Shown: one piece after another, positions 1-10,968 of the stretch | How positions within the stretch are numbered: the first letter of the stretch is position 1 | How the letters are laid out: the number at the start of each line of letters is the position of its first letter | Assembly: GCF_026151205.1 (NCBI RefSeq) | Contig: NC_087072.1 | Span: forward strand, 4,636,084-4,700,083 | Length of the DNA: 64,000 nucleotides | Origin: Bolinopsis microptera | Lineage: Eukaryota; Ctenophora; Tentaculata; Lobata; Bolinopsidae | Reading direction: 5' to 3' | The notes under the pieces: generated by a model | Database searches by the model: none | Seen by the model: the letters and a program-made list of their open reading frames with translations, nothing else | Told to the model about the DNA's origin: nothing | Made by a program: the position numbers and the translations under genes

Positions 1-625
1 TTGTTGATAGTGATAGTGACAGTGAAGATGAATTCTGTCCGAATGAATCAGAGGAAGTAAGCAATGAACCATCAGCAGAAGGAGTGGAAGTTTCGAGTGA
101 AACTGAAATTTCAATAGAAGAATCTGGTAATGTAGAGACCAGTAGTGAATAAGTGAAGTCAGAAAGTGTCGGTGATGAAAATAGAGACACAAGTGAGCCT
201 GATGAATTTCAGAGTGCTTCTCGTCTGATGAGAATCAAGACTGGGTAGATGTTGTAGTCAAGAGGAATAAGGTATTAGACTTTAAGAGTGAGGATGTCAT
301 TAGGTATAACTCAGCAGATCATACCAACGATGTGTGGCAGAGAGCAAGTATAATTGGACCTGGATGGAAAGAAAATTCTGTAAGGAAGGAAGACATCAAC
401 GTCCGGAACTTGGTGAAAGAACCAGAAGGTACAACAATTCAATTGCGTCTCAGTGAGTGTCAAGTGCAGAAAAAATCACATGATTCTTTTAACACAGAGT
501 CTAGTGTTGATACGGTGATGATACCAAAGGAGAGATATGGTGAGGTGTGTAATCAGTTTATCATTTTGTGGAGACACAGTACGATCGAAGACAGAGAGCT
601 GATAAATGGAGACACAGAGAGCTGA
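1..625 (+). pseudogene. Decayed retroelement pol-like fragment
   Basis: Two open segments lie on the plus strand. The first enters from the left edge and ends at a TAA at 150-152; it is very acidic and Ser/Glu rich. The second is open from about 210 to the stop at 625. Its peptide has a basic start, a W-Q-R-A-S-I-I-G-P-G-W-K motif, and then I-P-K-E-R-Y ahead of the tandem repeat. From family knowledge, the spacer between integrase and reverse transcriptase in copia-like elements of invertebrates has a similar layout, so I infer a retrotransposon remnant. No catalytic motif is present and the frame runs into a tandem repeat, so it cannot be functional. It could also be an unrelated acidic host protein; the family call is weak. 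Confidence 0.35.
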
Positions 626-965
626 TAAATAGAGACATAGACGGGTCGGAGACGAAGGCTGATAAATGGAGACACAGAGTAGTAGTCGGAGACGAAGGCT
701 GATAAATAGAGACACAGAGTGGTCGGAGACGAGAGCTGATAAATGGAGACACAGAGAGCTGATAACTGGAAACACAGACGAGTCGGAGACGTGAGCTGAT
801 AAATGGAGACATAGACGGGTCGGAGACGTGAGCTGATAAAAGGAGACACAGTGTAGTCGGAGACGAGAGCTGATAAACGGAGACACAGATAGCTGATAAA
901 TGGAGACACAGAGTGGTCGGAGACGAGAGCTGATGAATGGAGACACAGAGTGGTCGGGGACGAGT
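572..965. repeat. Tandem repeat, ~24/36-bp units
   Basis: Units built on GAGCTGATAAATGGAGACAC alternate with a short GTCGGAGAC spacer and repeat about ten times with mild divergence. Long minus-strand frames across it are repeat artefacts. Confidence 0.85.
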
Positions 966-1284
966 TACGGGAGAATGCAGATAGGCTGGAAGGAGATACA
1001 GAGTCAGAATGAGTCATAAAATTAATATAACAGTAGTTATATCGAAATAACAGTGCAATATCATTGATCACAAAAAATCAGATAAATCAGAAATTACTTG
1101 GAACTGAAAGAGCTGTCGATATTGAAATGAAAATTAAAACAAAGTCTTAATAAATAACTATCGGAGAGTATCACCCAACAGGGGCGGTGAGGAGAAGATG
1201 GTTAACATACCTGGAGTACAAGAGAGACAGTGACACTAAACCCACGGATTGAGATGCGTAGTACATCAACTTGTATTCTAAACG

Positions 1285-1535
1285 GAGACATCGAACGAGA
1301 TCCAGAAGAAGACATCTGGAAGGAGAAAAGAGACATGAAACGAGATCCAGAAGAAGATCTCTGGAAGGAGAAAAGAGACATGGAACGAGATCCAGAAGAA
1401 GATATCTGCAATATTCAGAACGAGGAGCGGAGACCTGGAGCGAGAGCCAGAAGAAGATATGTTGAACAACGAACGGAGACTCGGGACCGGATCCAGATGA
1501 GGATGTTCGCAACGAAGAATGAGACGGGGATAAGA
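1285..1535. repeat. 45-bp purine-rich tandem repeat
   Basis: About three good copies and two decayed copies of a 45-bp unit containing GAACGAGATCCAGAAGAAGA. As a frame it would encode an Arg/Glu-rich repeat, but there is no sign of a real gene. Confidence 0.75.
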
Positions 1536-1599
1536 AGAGACGAAAGAGAAAATGGACAGATAAAGTAAGCCGTTAAGTTTGGATATTGTGAAACTTTAT

Positions 1600-1782
1600 T
1601 AAATTATTGTACCAGTATAGTAAGGTTCTAAGAAAGAACATATTTTGTAAAGTTGTGTAAGCCGTGACCGGGCAAGAGATATGGTCTATAGTAAGAGATT
1701 TTCCATTAAATTACTGTACCAGTATAGTAGGGTTCTAAGAAAGAACATATTTTGTAAAGTTGTGTAAGCTGTGATCGGGCAA
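1600..1782. repeat. 107-bp tandem repeat, units 1-2
   Basis: A unit containing AGTATAGTAAGGTTCTAAG and GAACATATTTTGTAAAGTTG recurs with a period of 107 bp. Further units lie at 5695-5806 and 6326-6420, so one array of about four units was later opened by two LINE insertions. Confidence 0.85.
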
Positions 1783-2012
1783 GATTAGATTAGATTAGAT
1801 TAGATTAAGAATAATGACATAAACATCATCACTAGTTTTAAACATTCTTTCTGATTTCCTCATTATCAGAACTGTGAACATTTCACAGCCTTCGTCATTT
1901 TTAAAAAACAAACAAATTCTATAACTAACATAATTGTCATAATTTATTTACATATAAAAAAGTTTAAAAAGTTAAAAACCGTTAATTTAAAAATAACTAA
2001 ATAAAAACAAAT

Positions 2013-4229
2013 TCATGAGATATTTATTCCCTTTCTCTTGGCAACACACGGATTTTTATGTAAATATTGAACTTGTTGCTTCTTCTTTTCGATATAATTT
2101 ACACCCTCTATTTTAGCTAAAACTATATTTGACACTTCCCAAAAGTTGCCTGTGTCTACTAAATTATTAGTCTTTTTAAATTCTTCTAGATTAATTTTAA
2201 AATCAATAACAGACACCGAATTTCTAACAAAAGATGGCAATTTGTTCCAAAAGCTGATAACACGCTCTGATAAAAAATTATTAGACAAGGTTTTAATATT
2301 TCTATCAATATTGTTAGATTTAGTGCTAACAATTTTATCTCCCGATCTACTTAAATTGAAAATATCTTTTCCATACTCAACCAATCCATTTACAATTTTG
2401 TAGGCTTCAATCAAATCTCCTCTAACCCGTCTCTCTGCGAGTGTTGTAATCTGTAAGGCATCCAACCTTTCACTGTAAGGAAGTGTTCCAATATCATCAA
2501 TAAGGCGTGTGAACCTTCTCTGGACATTTTCCAGTTCAATGATAGTAGCCCAATTCCCATGGCAGGCAGGTGGAGACCACAACTGAGCACAATACTCCAA
2601 GTGGGGTCTTATTATAGTTTTATAAACATTTCTCATAACGTTAAGTTCTCTTATAATGAGATTCCTTGTAACCCATGCAATCATACTGTTTGCTTTACTA
2701 ATACAACTTTTAATATGTTTCGACCATTTCAAATCTGAAGAAGTTAAAACTCCAAGATCTTTCTCTGCTTCAATACATTCAAGTGTAACACCACTAAATA
2801 CATATTCTTGAAGGGGATTTTCGTTAAATGGAACATGCATTATTTTGCATTTGCTAGGATTAAACTTTAACAGCCACACATTTTGCCAGTTTTGCAAGCT
2901 TTCTAACATATTGAAAGTGCTTTCAGTGTCATTGGCATCCATAATAACTTTAAGATCATCTGCAAACAGTTTTGATATACCATTAATACAATCAGGCAAG
3001 TCATTGATAAAAATGACAAACAATAAAGGACCTAAAACAGACCCTTGTGGGACGCCTGATAAAACATCACGAAGGTAGGAATATGCTCCTCCAACGAATG
3101 TCTTAAATCTTCTTCCAGATAAAAAGTCTTTCACAATATCTAAAGTGTTACCACTTATACCCAAATTTCTCATTTTAGTAAGTAGTCTATGATGTGGAAC
3201 ACTGTCAAATGCTTTACAAAAATCTAAGTAAAACACATCTACGGGTGCACCATCTTCTAATAGTTCGATGATACATTCTACACTCTCTAATAGATTAGAT
3301 AAACAAGATTTACCTTCTACAAATCCATGCTGGTTTGGATTTATCTTTTTACTAACAAAACTCATAATATGCCTCCTTACTAATTTTTCATATAATTTAC
3401 ATAAAATGCATGTAAGTGACACTGGTCTGTAATTTAGGGCATCTTTCCGACTACCCTTTTTATAAAGAGATGTAACATTTGCTGTCTTCCACTGTTCTGG
3501 AATTTTTCCACTTGAAGCACATGTTTGAAATAATTTAGTCACAGCAGAAACAAAACTTGAATTATGTTCAAGTTCTTTTAATAATTTAGGATGAATGCCA
3601 TCTGGCCCTTTACTTTTACTAATATTAATTCTTTTCAGTTCTCTGCCAACATCATCCATTGTTATCTCAATATTTTCAATGTGTAACTCATCCGCAATAA
3701 AATAACATTCTCTGTTCAAAGGTCCATCTGGTTCTTTGACAAAAACTGAAGCAAAAGCATCAGCCAATACTTCGGCAGTTTCAAAATTACTTTTGGTCAA
3801 AGATCCGTCCGGTTTTTCCAGGGATGATACACAACTTTTTAACACTCTTTTCCCTCTTAAATATGCATAAAATGGCTTCGTATTATATTTCATACACTGA
3901 GTAATTTTTCTTTCATAATTAACTTTACACTTAAATGACTTACTATCAAACTGTCCTTGTTGGTTCAGTGCAACATTAAGATTTTCAGAAGAAGGATTAT
4001 TATCAAAAATATACCAACATTTATCTGTCTTTTTCCTGCATCTTTTTAGGGATGAATTTGCCCAAGGCTCACATTTAAAGTTCTTTTCCGTCGGAACTAT
4101 ATCAGATACTAAGTTAAGCTTTGAGTGTAACTCACTCCACATATCTTCAGAAGTTAAAGTACCCTCACTAAAAGACCAGTCAATTTCAGCTGATCTGTGT
4201 AACAATTCTTTGCCAGAGACTTTTCCCAT
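2013..4229 (-). pseudogene. CR1-like ORF2, reverse transcriptase part
   Basis: This is the reverse transcriptase and C-terminal portion, 738 residues open. Visible RT blocks in order are KGPDGIHPKLLK, NYRPVSLTCILCKLYEK, DFCKAFDSVPHH, the SGVPQGSVLGPLLF block and FADD, which replaces the usual YADD and keeps both metal-binding Asp residues. The thumb-like RPHLEYCAQLWSP block typical of CR1 elements follows. The frame opens with Met at 4229 but the endonuclease lies upstream in another frame. The two frames overlap over 4154-4229, so ORF2 is broken by a single frameshift just after the endonuclease, or is read by recoding. The rest is uninterrupted, which suggests a young copy. Confidence 0.88.
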
Positions 4230-5025
4230 AATTTTCTAGGCTCCTTTGCAGCTTCATCATCTTGCTTACTGTTACTAAGACTTAGATTTAATTCTACATT
4301 AAAACAAACATGATCGCTCTTTCCCAAGGGGGAGACAATCATTACTTCATTGACAATAGCTTCGTTTGTAGAGAGAACCTGATCTAGTGTACTCTCTTGA
4401 AGTTTACCGCTGACAACTCTACGTCTGGTAACTTCATCTGTGATATACCAAACCAAGCCATTGTCTTGTACACATTCCATAAAATTCTTTTCTATAATTA
4501 AACCCTTATTACTTGTTCCTAAAGGAGCATTAACAGTTCCACTAAGCCAAGATACATTTGGTAAATTTAAATCTCCAACTAGGATTGATTCAACATTAAA
4601 AACAGCTAGTTTTGCAATCATTTTGGTCATCGCATTGTTCTGCGCTTTAGAAAGAGACATTGATCTATAAATACATGCAATATTTACCCTACCAATGTTG
4701 CTATCGAATTCAACAGCAATCGAATCAGTGACCCTAAACCAATCTATGACAACTGGGTTCAAAGAGTCTTTAATATAAATAATACAGCCTCCACCACTAC
4801 TAACAGAACTTTCTCCTACTTCTTCCTTAACTGTAAAATCTCTATCTTTTCTAAATATTTTGAAACCAGGTATGCTAATTTCAGCATCAATAATTTCATT
4901 GTTAAAATGAGTTTCATTTATGCAAACAATGTCAGACTGGTACAGCGAAACAGCACTTCTCAGTTCACAAAACTTATTATATAAACTATTACTGTTACTA
5001 TAAAACAATTTAAGGTTTAGGTATT
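4154..5025 (-). pseudogene. CR1-like ORF2, APE endonuclease part
   Basis: Apurinic-endonuclease-like domain at the N-terminus of ORF2. Visible motifs are CINETHF near the start (catalytic Glu), the GGGCIIYIK strand, LVGDLNLPNVSW (Asp and Asn of the active site), LDQVL, and the C-terminal SDH triad end (LGKSDHVCF). It nicks target DNA to prime reverse transcription. It overlaps the end of ORF1 by a few bases, has no ATG at its head, and leaves frame at 4154 instead of running into the polymerase. Confidence 0.88.
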
Positions 5026-5690
5026 CTTTATCTTTGCTTTCTCTGCAAGTCGCTTTCTCCGTTCCTGTCTCACAAAAAATTGGACGTCTCTGTCAGCTCT
5101 GTTCAGATCCTGATTGATCCAATAAACTTCTTTCTTTGCTTTTTCAGAATCCACTTCTATCTTCCAACCTTTACCATAGTTACTCCAATGCAATGCAGCC
5201 TCTTTTGATTTTAGTTTTACTATCAGCGGTCTAGGTTGATGTTCCCTGCTTTCACCAGATTCGGTTAATTTACCTGCCCGGAAACAGGACACAATCACGT
5301 CTTCTTCCATGCCACAGGTTTCATGTAAAAACTTGAGATCATTGCTTTGAGATCTGTTCTCTTTGATAGCCATTTCGGGAACGTGTCTGATGATCACATT
5401 ACATTCTCTTTTGATCCGTTCAATCTTGTCAGCATCAATCTGTTGGACTGTTGCCTTCACTAATTGAGTTGGTGGCTTGTCACTAATAGTTGCCTGGAGG
5501 TCAACCTTCGCGGCATCAACGTAGCTCTTCACTTTTGAAGATGATTCATTGACTATATCTTTTTTGACAGCAGCCATTGCTGTTGGTAACTCGTTCTGCA
5601 GACTGTTTTTAACAGCATTGGTAACCGTTTCATTAATGGTTTCACTCAACTTAATCAGCACTGTTGTCGCATTGACAATGCAGTGTGGAC
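5017..5690 (-). CDS. LINE ORF1 protein, 5'-truncated
   Basis: ORF1 of the CR1-like element, about 220 residues remaining. The visible order is a K-C-P-H-C motif at the cut 5' edge (possibly the end of a zinc-binding finger), an amphipathic coiled-coil-like stretch (about residues 10-75), then an RRM-like region with VIIRHVPEM and DVIVSCFRAGKL, and a basic tail ending at 5017. Such proteins bind LINE RNA as chaperones. The element begins inside the ORF at about 5692, so no native start codon is present. ORF1 and ORF2 overlap slightly in different frames. Confidence 0.8.
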
Positions 5691-5694
5691 ACTT

Positions 5695-5809
5695 AGAGAG
5701 ATATGGTCTATAGTAAGAGATTTTCCATTAAATTACTGTACCAGTATAGTAAGGTTCTAAGAAAGAACATATTTTGTAAAGTTGTGTAAGCCGTGACCAG
5801 GCAAGAGAT
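5695..5809. repeat. 107-bp tandem repeat, unit 3
   Basis: One further unit of the array at 1600-1782, isolated between the two LINE insertions. Confidence 0.85.
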
Positions 5810-5816
5810 ATGGTCC

Positions 5817-6325
5817 AAGAGAAGAACGTTGGTGCACTTACTGCTTTTTCAGTAAAGGGCTCAAACCTATCGAGGACGAAAGCCATGTATTAATTGACTG
5901 TTTGCTTTACTCCTCAGTTAGGGAAAAATTCAACTTTTATCCCCAAAACATCACTGACCTAGCCGGTCTGCTCTCCAACAAAAATCTAGATCCTACCAAA
6001 TTTACTGCCACAGCAAGAGCAATCCATTCAATTCTCTCTGTGAACGAACAATATACAGCCTATTATAAGAGCCCAGATTTCCACTCAAATACTGGCAAGT
6101 GCATAATGCTCTAGGAACTCAAAATAAACTCATGAACCATACAAATTTGATTTACTTAAAGAAAATAGCATTATATTATAACATTTCTATTTTATCCCTA
6201 CACATTTGTAAATGATTAGAAGTGTGTAACTTAAATTATTTCAGAATTATAACTATTGTGAACTCAATAAAATAATTATCACTTTTGTATCCTTGTATCC
6301 TTGTATCCTTGTATCCTTGTATCCT
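5817..6325 (+). mobile_element. 5'-truncated LINE with TTGTATCC tail
   Basis: The last part of a non-LTR element on the plus strand. The open frame from about 5822 to 6114 starts with a CCHC-type finger (C-x2-C, x13, H-x4-C around CTYC and HVLIDC) of the kind found at the C-terminus of many LINE polymerases. It is followed by a 3' UTR, an AATAAA at 6267-6272, and a terminal 8-bp microsatellite (TTGTATCC, about five copies, to 6325). ATGGTCC at 5810-5816 and ATGGTCT at 6326-6332 flank it and both derive from the host tandem repeat, giving a target-site duplication with one mismatch. Confidence 0.75.
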
Positions 6326-6420
6326 ATGGTCTATAGTAAGAGATTTTCCATTAAATTATTGTACCAGTATAGTAAGGTTCTAAGAAAGAACATATTTTGT
6401 AAAGTTGTGTAAGCAGTGAT
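6326..6420. repeat. 107-bp tandem repeat, unit 4
   Basis: The last recognisable unit of the array, directly after the plus-strand LINE tail. Confidence 0.8.
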
Positions 6421-6830
6421 TAATTGAGATGAATTTAGGGTAATATTGTGTAATATGTAGATAGTGTAATGATTATAATAAGGCGGTCGTGGGGTCCAGT
6501 ATGTGACGTAGTATTTTGGGCATATATTAGTAGACGACAGTTATTGCAGTTTAAGTGCAGAGAGGTCAGTTTAACATATGTTGGGTCAGTACGAGGTTGA
6601 ATTATGGAGTGTTTACAGAATACTAGTGTTACAATGTTGTGGCTATCGACAGGACAGTTTGAAATTCCTGGGAAATGGTAGGGTTAGTTTTTGGAGATAG
6701 CTCAGTGCCAGTTTACCCGATCGAGAGGGGGGTCATTTTGATACCGGGCAGGTTCTGTAGCTAGAACCTGTTAAGGTTAGGTCGTTTAGTTAGGTAGATG
6801 GCTATAGTGGTAAGTATAATATTGGCGGCC
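6421..6830. other. No gene seen
   Basis: No convincing reading frame. It contains short G-rich direct repeats that lead into the minisatellite to the right. Confidence 0.5.
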
Positions 6831-7640
6831 GTAGAATAGTGGAGCATTACGTAGTTACTATTATCAGGCTTGGTTGTGGCCGGGGTCAACAATGGTTGGT
6901 CCGACACCAGGGGATGTCTTGACAACACTGGGCTCTGGCAGAGCGAGAGTCAGCAATGGTTGACTCAGATAGGTAAAGCTAGACTAAGAGTAAGAGCCCG
7001 GGAGAAATAGTCAGCGCTGGTTGACTTAGATAGATAAAGCTAGACTAAGAATAAGAGCCCGGGAGGAATAGTCAGCACTGGTTGACTTAGATAGATAAAG
7101 CTAGACTAAGAATAAGAGCCCGGGAGGAATAGTCAGCACTGGTTGACTTAGATAGATAAAGCTAGACTAAGAATAAGAGCCCGGGAGGAATAGTCAGCAC
7201 TGGTTGACTTAGATAGATAAAGCTAGACTAAGAATAAGAGCCCGGGAGGAATAGTCAGCACTGGTTGACTTAGATAGATAAAGCTAGACTAAGAGTAAGA
7301 GCCCGGGAGAAATAGTCAGCACTGGTTGACTTAGACAGATAAAGCTAGACTAAGAATAAGAGCCCGGGAGGAATAGTCAGCAATGGTTGACTTAGATAGG
7401 TAAAGCTAGACTAGGATAGTAGTAGAATAGTGGAGCATTACGTAGTTACTATTATCAGGCTTGGTTGTGGCCGGGGTCAACAATGGTTGGTCCGACACCA
7501 GGGGATGTCTTGACAACACTGGGCTCTGGCAGAGCGAGAGTCAGCAATGGTTGACTCAGACAGATAAGGCTAGACTAAGAGTAAGAGCCCGGGAGGAATA
7601 GACAGCAATGGTTGACTCAGATAGGTAAAGCTAGATTAAG
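6831..7640. repeat. 61-bp minisatellite with ~590-bp higher-order repeat
   Basis: A 61-bp unit containing GTCAGCACTGGTTGACTTAG and AGCCCGGGAGGAAT runs about ten times between 6950 and 7640, several copies being identical. A ~130-bp leader (GTGGAGCATTACGTAGTTAC through CTGGCAGAGCGAGAGTCAGC) occurs at 6836 and again at 7425, so leader plus array form a higher-order unit of about 590 bp present at least one and a half times. Confidence 0.9.
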
Positions 7641-8195
7641 GGTAGGATTAACGGCAGGAAGTGTGTTGCGTAATATTTGAGGCAGTATGAATCGGAGTAA
7701 TTAGGAATTTGTTGCATAGTATTTGAGGCAATATGAGTCTAAGTGACTAAGCGTTGGTTGAGCAAATATTCGATTATTCATTGTTCAGTTAAGTACCTTG
7801 GGCACCTTTATTATACCCCTTGTTTGCATTCTCACCCTATTCGATAGAGGGTCATGGTTGATACCGGACTAGTGTGAGGGACCAGGACCAGTTATGGTTG
7901 GGGCCTGGTGAGCACGGATGGAACGTGTCGTTAGAGGTTTAGAATCGGCAGTGGTTGTCTCAGGGCACCTAGATTAGGCACGGTCAAGGCGAGTTGACCG
8001 TGCTATCCGTGTTTTATGTTGCAGCACTAGATCGCTGGGCGTTTATGGGCGATACGAGTCTGGTTAATTAGGATTTGAAGTAGAGGTTGTCGAATTATTC
8101 ATTGTGTTGTTTCATAGTTTAATTTTGTTTACCTTTTATTATCACGCTCGTTTCCATTGTCCAAACCCTTAATTAAATGCAAATAAACTTCGAAC
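7641..8195. other. No gene seen
   Basis: Low-copy sequence with GTTGCGTAATATTTGAGGCA-like short direct repeats near 7665-7730. No frame of note. Confidence 0.4.
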
Positions 8196-8204
8196 CGAGA
8201 AGCA

Positions 8205-8380
8205 AGTGTCCACTGCTTACATGATAGCTATTTATGAAGCTTTGATAAGACCTCATTTTGAGAATTGTGTCCAATTGTGGAGAGCGTCCAAAGGCGGTTT
8301 ACCCGTCTGATTGATGAAGTGGGAACTCTTCCTTACAGCCGTAGACTGGATATCCTCAATTTGACAACGCTGGCAGGTAA
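8205..8380 (+). pseudogene. CR1-like RT thumb fragment
   Basis: Short fragment, about 55 codons over two frames, reading YEALIRPHFENCVQLW then RRFTRLIDEVGTLPYS. It is clearly homologous to the RPHLEYCAQLW and RRFTRLIDDIGTLPYS blocks of the LINE at 1783-5692, but on the opposite strand and with a small deletion between blocks. It is a dead remnant. Confidence 0.75.
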
Positions 8381-8473
8381 TTAACTTTGGATCCTCACAT
8401 TGATTCCATTCTAAATTCTAGCCATAAACAAACAAAAAAAATTAACAGATAACTCCGTTGACCATTTGAATGA

Positions 8474-8625
8474 TAATGAACATAATAGCCTGAGGTCCCC
8501 AGGTAACACATAGCCATGTACTGTGTTACTGGGCCGCGCGCTCAGCTTGTCATTCCGCCGAATCTCTATTCGGTTAATGAACATAATAGCCTGAGGTCCC
8601 AAGGTAAAGCCATGTGTATACGCGT
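8474..8625 (-). repeat. Dispersed palindromic repeat, copy 1
   Basis: Two partial copies in tandem of a short repeat containing TACCTGGGGACCTCAGGCTA-type sequence, followed by a CGCCG(C)TCAGTAAC-like right part. Copies 2 and 3 lie at 50873-50965 and 60954-61042. No coding capacity; it is likely a short non-autonomous element. Confidence 0.65.
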
Positions 8626-8719
8626 ACTGCTTGACGCGCTTGTTTCACTACTGCAAGCGAGAGGGCTCTGGTTAGAGCAAGGACCAACCCAGCGATCGCT
8701 TCTTTTCAGCATTTAACTG

Positions 8720-10960
8720 CCACGGGTCCTATTTCGAAAGGCGCAGTTTATATCTCCGCCAAAAGCAAACTCCCCAAATTGCGCGCATTACTGTAACTTC
8801 TGTCAAACTTCATGAATCGAGATAAATTATTTTGCAATGTATCCAGAGTTATTATGTGCACTTGTATGCTGCAGACGTATTTCTCCATAAAAAGCAAAAT
8901 AGCGTAGGAAGCTTTTGTCGAGGTGCATCGAAATTAATCTTAAATGATTCCTCGTTCAATTTTGGTCGAGCAGCGTCAACTTAGTGCATAATCAAGCAAG
9001 TTATAAACAAATTTCATACGTATCAAATTGGATGTGCTTATGTGTTATGGCGGAAATATACGTTTGTGCGCGACTTGAGCCGCGCCGCATAAGAATTGCG
9101 ATTCGTGTAGCTGTAGGGGCTGGAGTATGCTATTTATTATTTCATATTTATAGGTGCTCTATCCAGAGCCCTTGCGCTTGCAGTAGCGCGCGCCCGCCTC
9201 ACGGCGGTAAAAAGGACTTCTCTTGACTTGTGAAACAAGCGCGCCCGCAGTGGCGCGAAAGCACATGGTTAGGTGAATATTTATAGATTAATGAAATGTT
9301 GCATTGTAAATATTTAGAATTGACGATATATTTTGATCTAAAATTCACTTTTATAAAGCAGGCTTTGGATTTAGGTAAGATTATAATTTATTTTAAAAAC
9401 CACAGATAGTTTTAAATTTAATTTGTTGTATAACTATAAGAAAGTTAATCCTGTTTTCATGAAAGCGCGGCTTTGACGGCCAGTTATTGACTTATACATA
9501 AAATTGAACTGTAAATAGAAATGCAGATATATTGAAGTTTAAAACTTTCAAAACGGAGGCTTATAAATATTATTATATTATGATTGTAAAATAAAGGATT
9601 AAATTTTAAATTTGTTTCACTAAATTTGTTTCACTATAACGTGCGCCATTTCAAAAAGAAAGCGCGCGCTGTTTCGGAATCAGTGTCCGAAAATACATCG
9701 AATTAATTTGGTCTCAACTGTCGGGGGCCCTTTTAGAAAATCTCAAAGATCGACTGTATTATTAGCACGCTCGAAAGTTTTAACTTAATTGACGATTCCA
9801 ATTCATGGCAGCTCGGCGCGGCACAGTAGCGCATCTCGCCGATCTAGCCAGTGAGTGTGCGGCGCGGCGCGGCACAGTAACGCATCGCGCTACAAGTTTT
9901 AACCATCAGGCTAAAAATAGGATTTGTAACAAACGATGACAACAAGGTTCAAGCACACGTGAAATTGCATGGCCAAATTGCATCTATTATATTAATTTTT
10001 TGTAGGTGCTACATTCCATCCATTACATCGTTACAGTAAAACAAATTTTTAGTAAAACAAATTTTATTTTATACCCACAATCAATTCATATTTAGTTCAA
10101 ATATTTAAAGTCAAAATAACCATTTCACATAAGTGGTTATATTATAATAAAATAATTTGTGATAAATTAATAAATTAATTTACACTCAAAAATGAACAAA
10201 ATATACACAATTTTTACCTAGTGCAACACTGGTTCAGCGCGCGGCTGATCGAAAAAGTTTGATTTGATTTACTAACTACAGTGTACAGCGTACATGAAAA
10301 AATTACTTACTGAATCTTTTAATACTAGACACATTTTAATTCAGATGTTGTTCAATGAGTTAGCCACAAAAATGTTCAAATTATGTAGGAGGGTAAAGGA
10401 CACAATTGCTAGTAGTGCTTCTTTGTGCCCGTTGACTACAATGAACATTTTGCGGAGTTTCTCCAGACGGCTTTTATCGGAGTGCGTGTTATTTACTTGG
10501 TTATGCACAAGCCATGCCAACATTTTGTTTTTGTGTCAGCCGTGCTACCAGGTTGCAGAGTATTATAAACACTAAACAATTATACACTATACAAATTTGC
10601 TAATACAATATCATGCAGAGTCCGATCTAGCTGCAAACGTCAGACACCACAGTTCAGCCGCCAAGTACCGTTTAAGTGAACACCGAAACACGAGGTTTAG
10701 GTGTCATTTTGTAAATCACTTTATGGATGGATAATTCAGTAATTGTTGAAGAAAATTACAGTCACTGCCACCTATAGCGTTATGTCATGGGTCTGATTAA
10801 CGGCCAAGAATAAACGTACGTGCGCGCTTAAGAAACCCGCGCAAATGTTGAGGTAGGGAGTAGCTGCGGCGCGCTTTTAACATATATTACGTATAGCGCC
10901 GTACAGAAACGGCAATATTTAAGTAATTAAGTATTTGTTTACATAAATTCCACGTTTTTA
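8720..10960. other. Non-coding, CpG-containing patches
   Basis: No convincing gene. There are several GC/CpG-rich islets (9060-9260, 9640-9670, 9805-9895), the last holding two near copies of a CGGCGCGGCACAGTA block about 50 bp apart. A weak plus-strand frame at 10294-10575 matches nothing I recognise and lacks coding signals. Confidence 0.4.
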
Positions 10961-10968
10961 TCAATAAT

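Larger units (their letters stand above)
1783..5692 (-). mobile_element. CR1-like LINE, 5'-truncated
   Basis: A non-LTR retrotransposon read right to left: ORF1 (to 5017), endonuclease (about 5020-4230), reverse transcriptase (4229-2013), a 3' UTR and a terminal (GATTA)n microsatellite at 1783-1808. A microsatellite 3' end and little or no target-site duplication are typical of CR1/L2-type elements. It sits inside the 107-bp tandem array: the array stops at GGGCAAGA on the left and resumes at AGAGATATGG on the right. The 5' end is cut within ORF1. Confidence 0.9.

Noticed and set aside
476-1071. Long minus-strand frames over the left tandem repeat
   Set aside because: They are made of the repeat unit read in three frames; no start context or non-repeat coding content.
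1783-1808. GATTAGATTAGATTA run as telomere-like sequence
   Set aside because: The unit is GATTA, not a TTAGGG-type telomere repeat, and it sits exactly at the LINE 3' end.
6950-7640. 61-bp repeats as a CRISPR array
   Set aside because: No spacers: the whole 61-bp unit repeats, and the window is eukaryotic.
8984-9226. Plus-strand 80-codon frame
   Set aside because: Runs through a CpG-rich islet without domain, splice or homologous features.
10294-10575. Plus-strand 93-codon frame as a gene
   Set aside because: No recognisable motif, an opposing minus frame is similar in quality, and no neighbouring exon fits.
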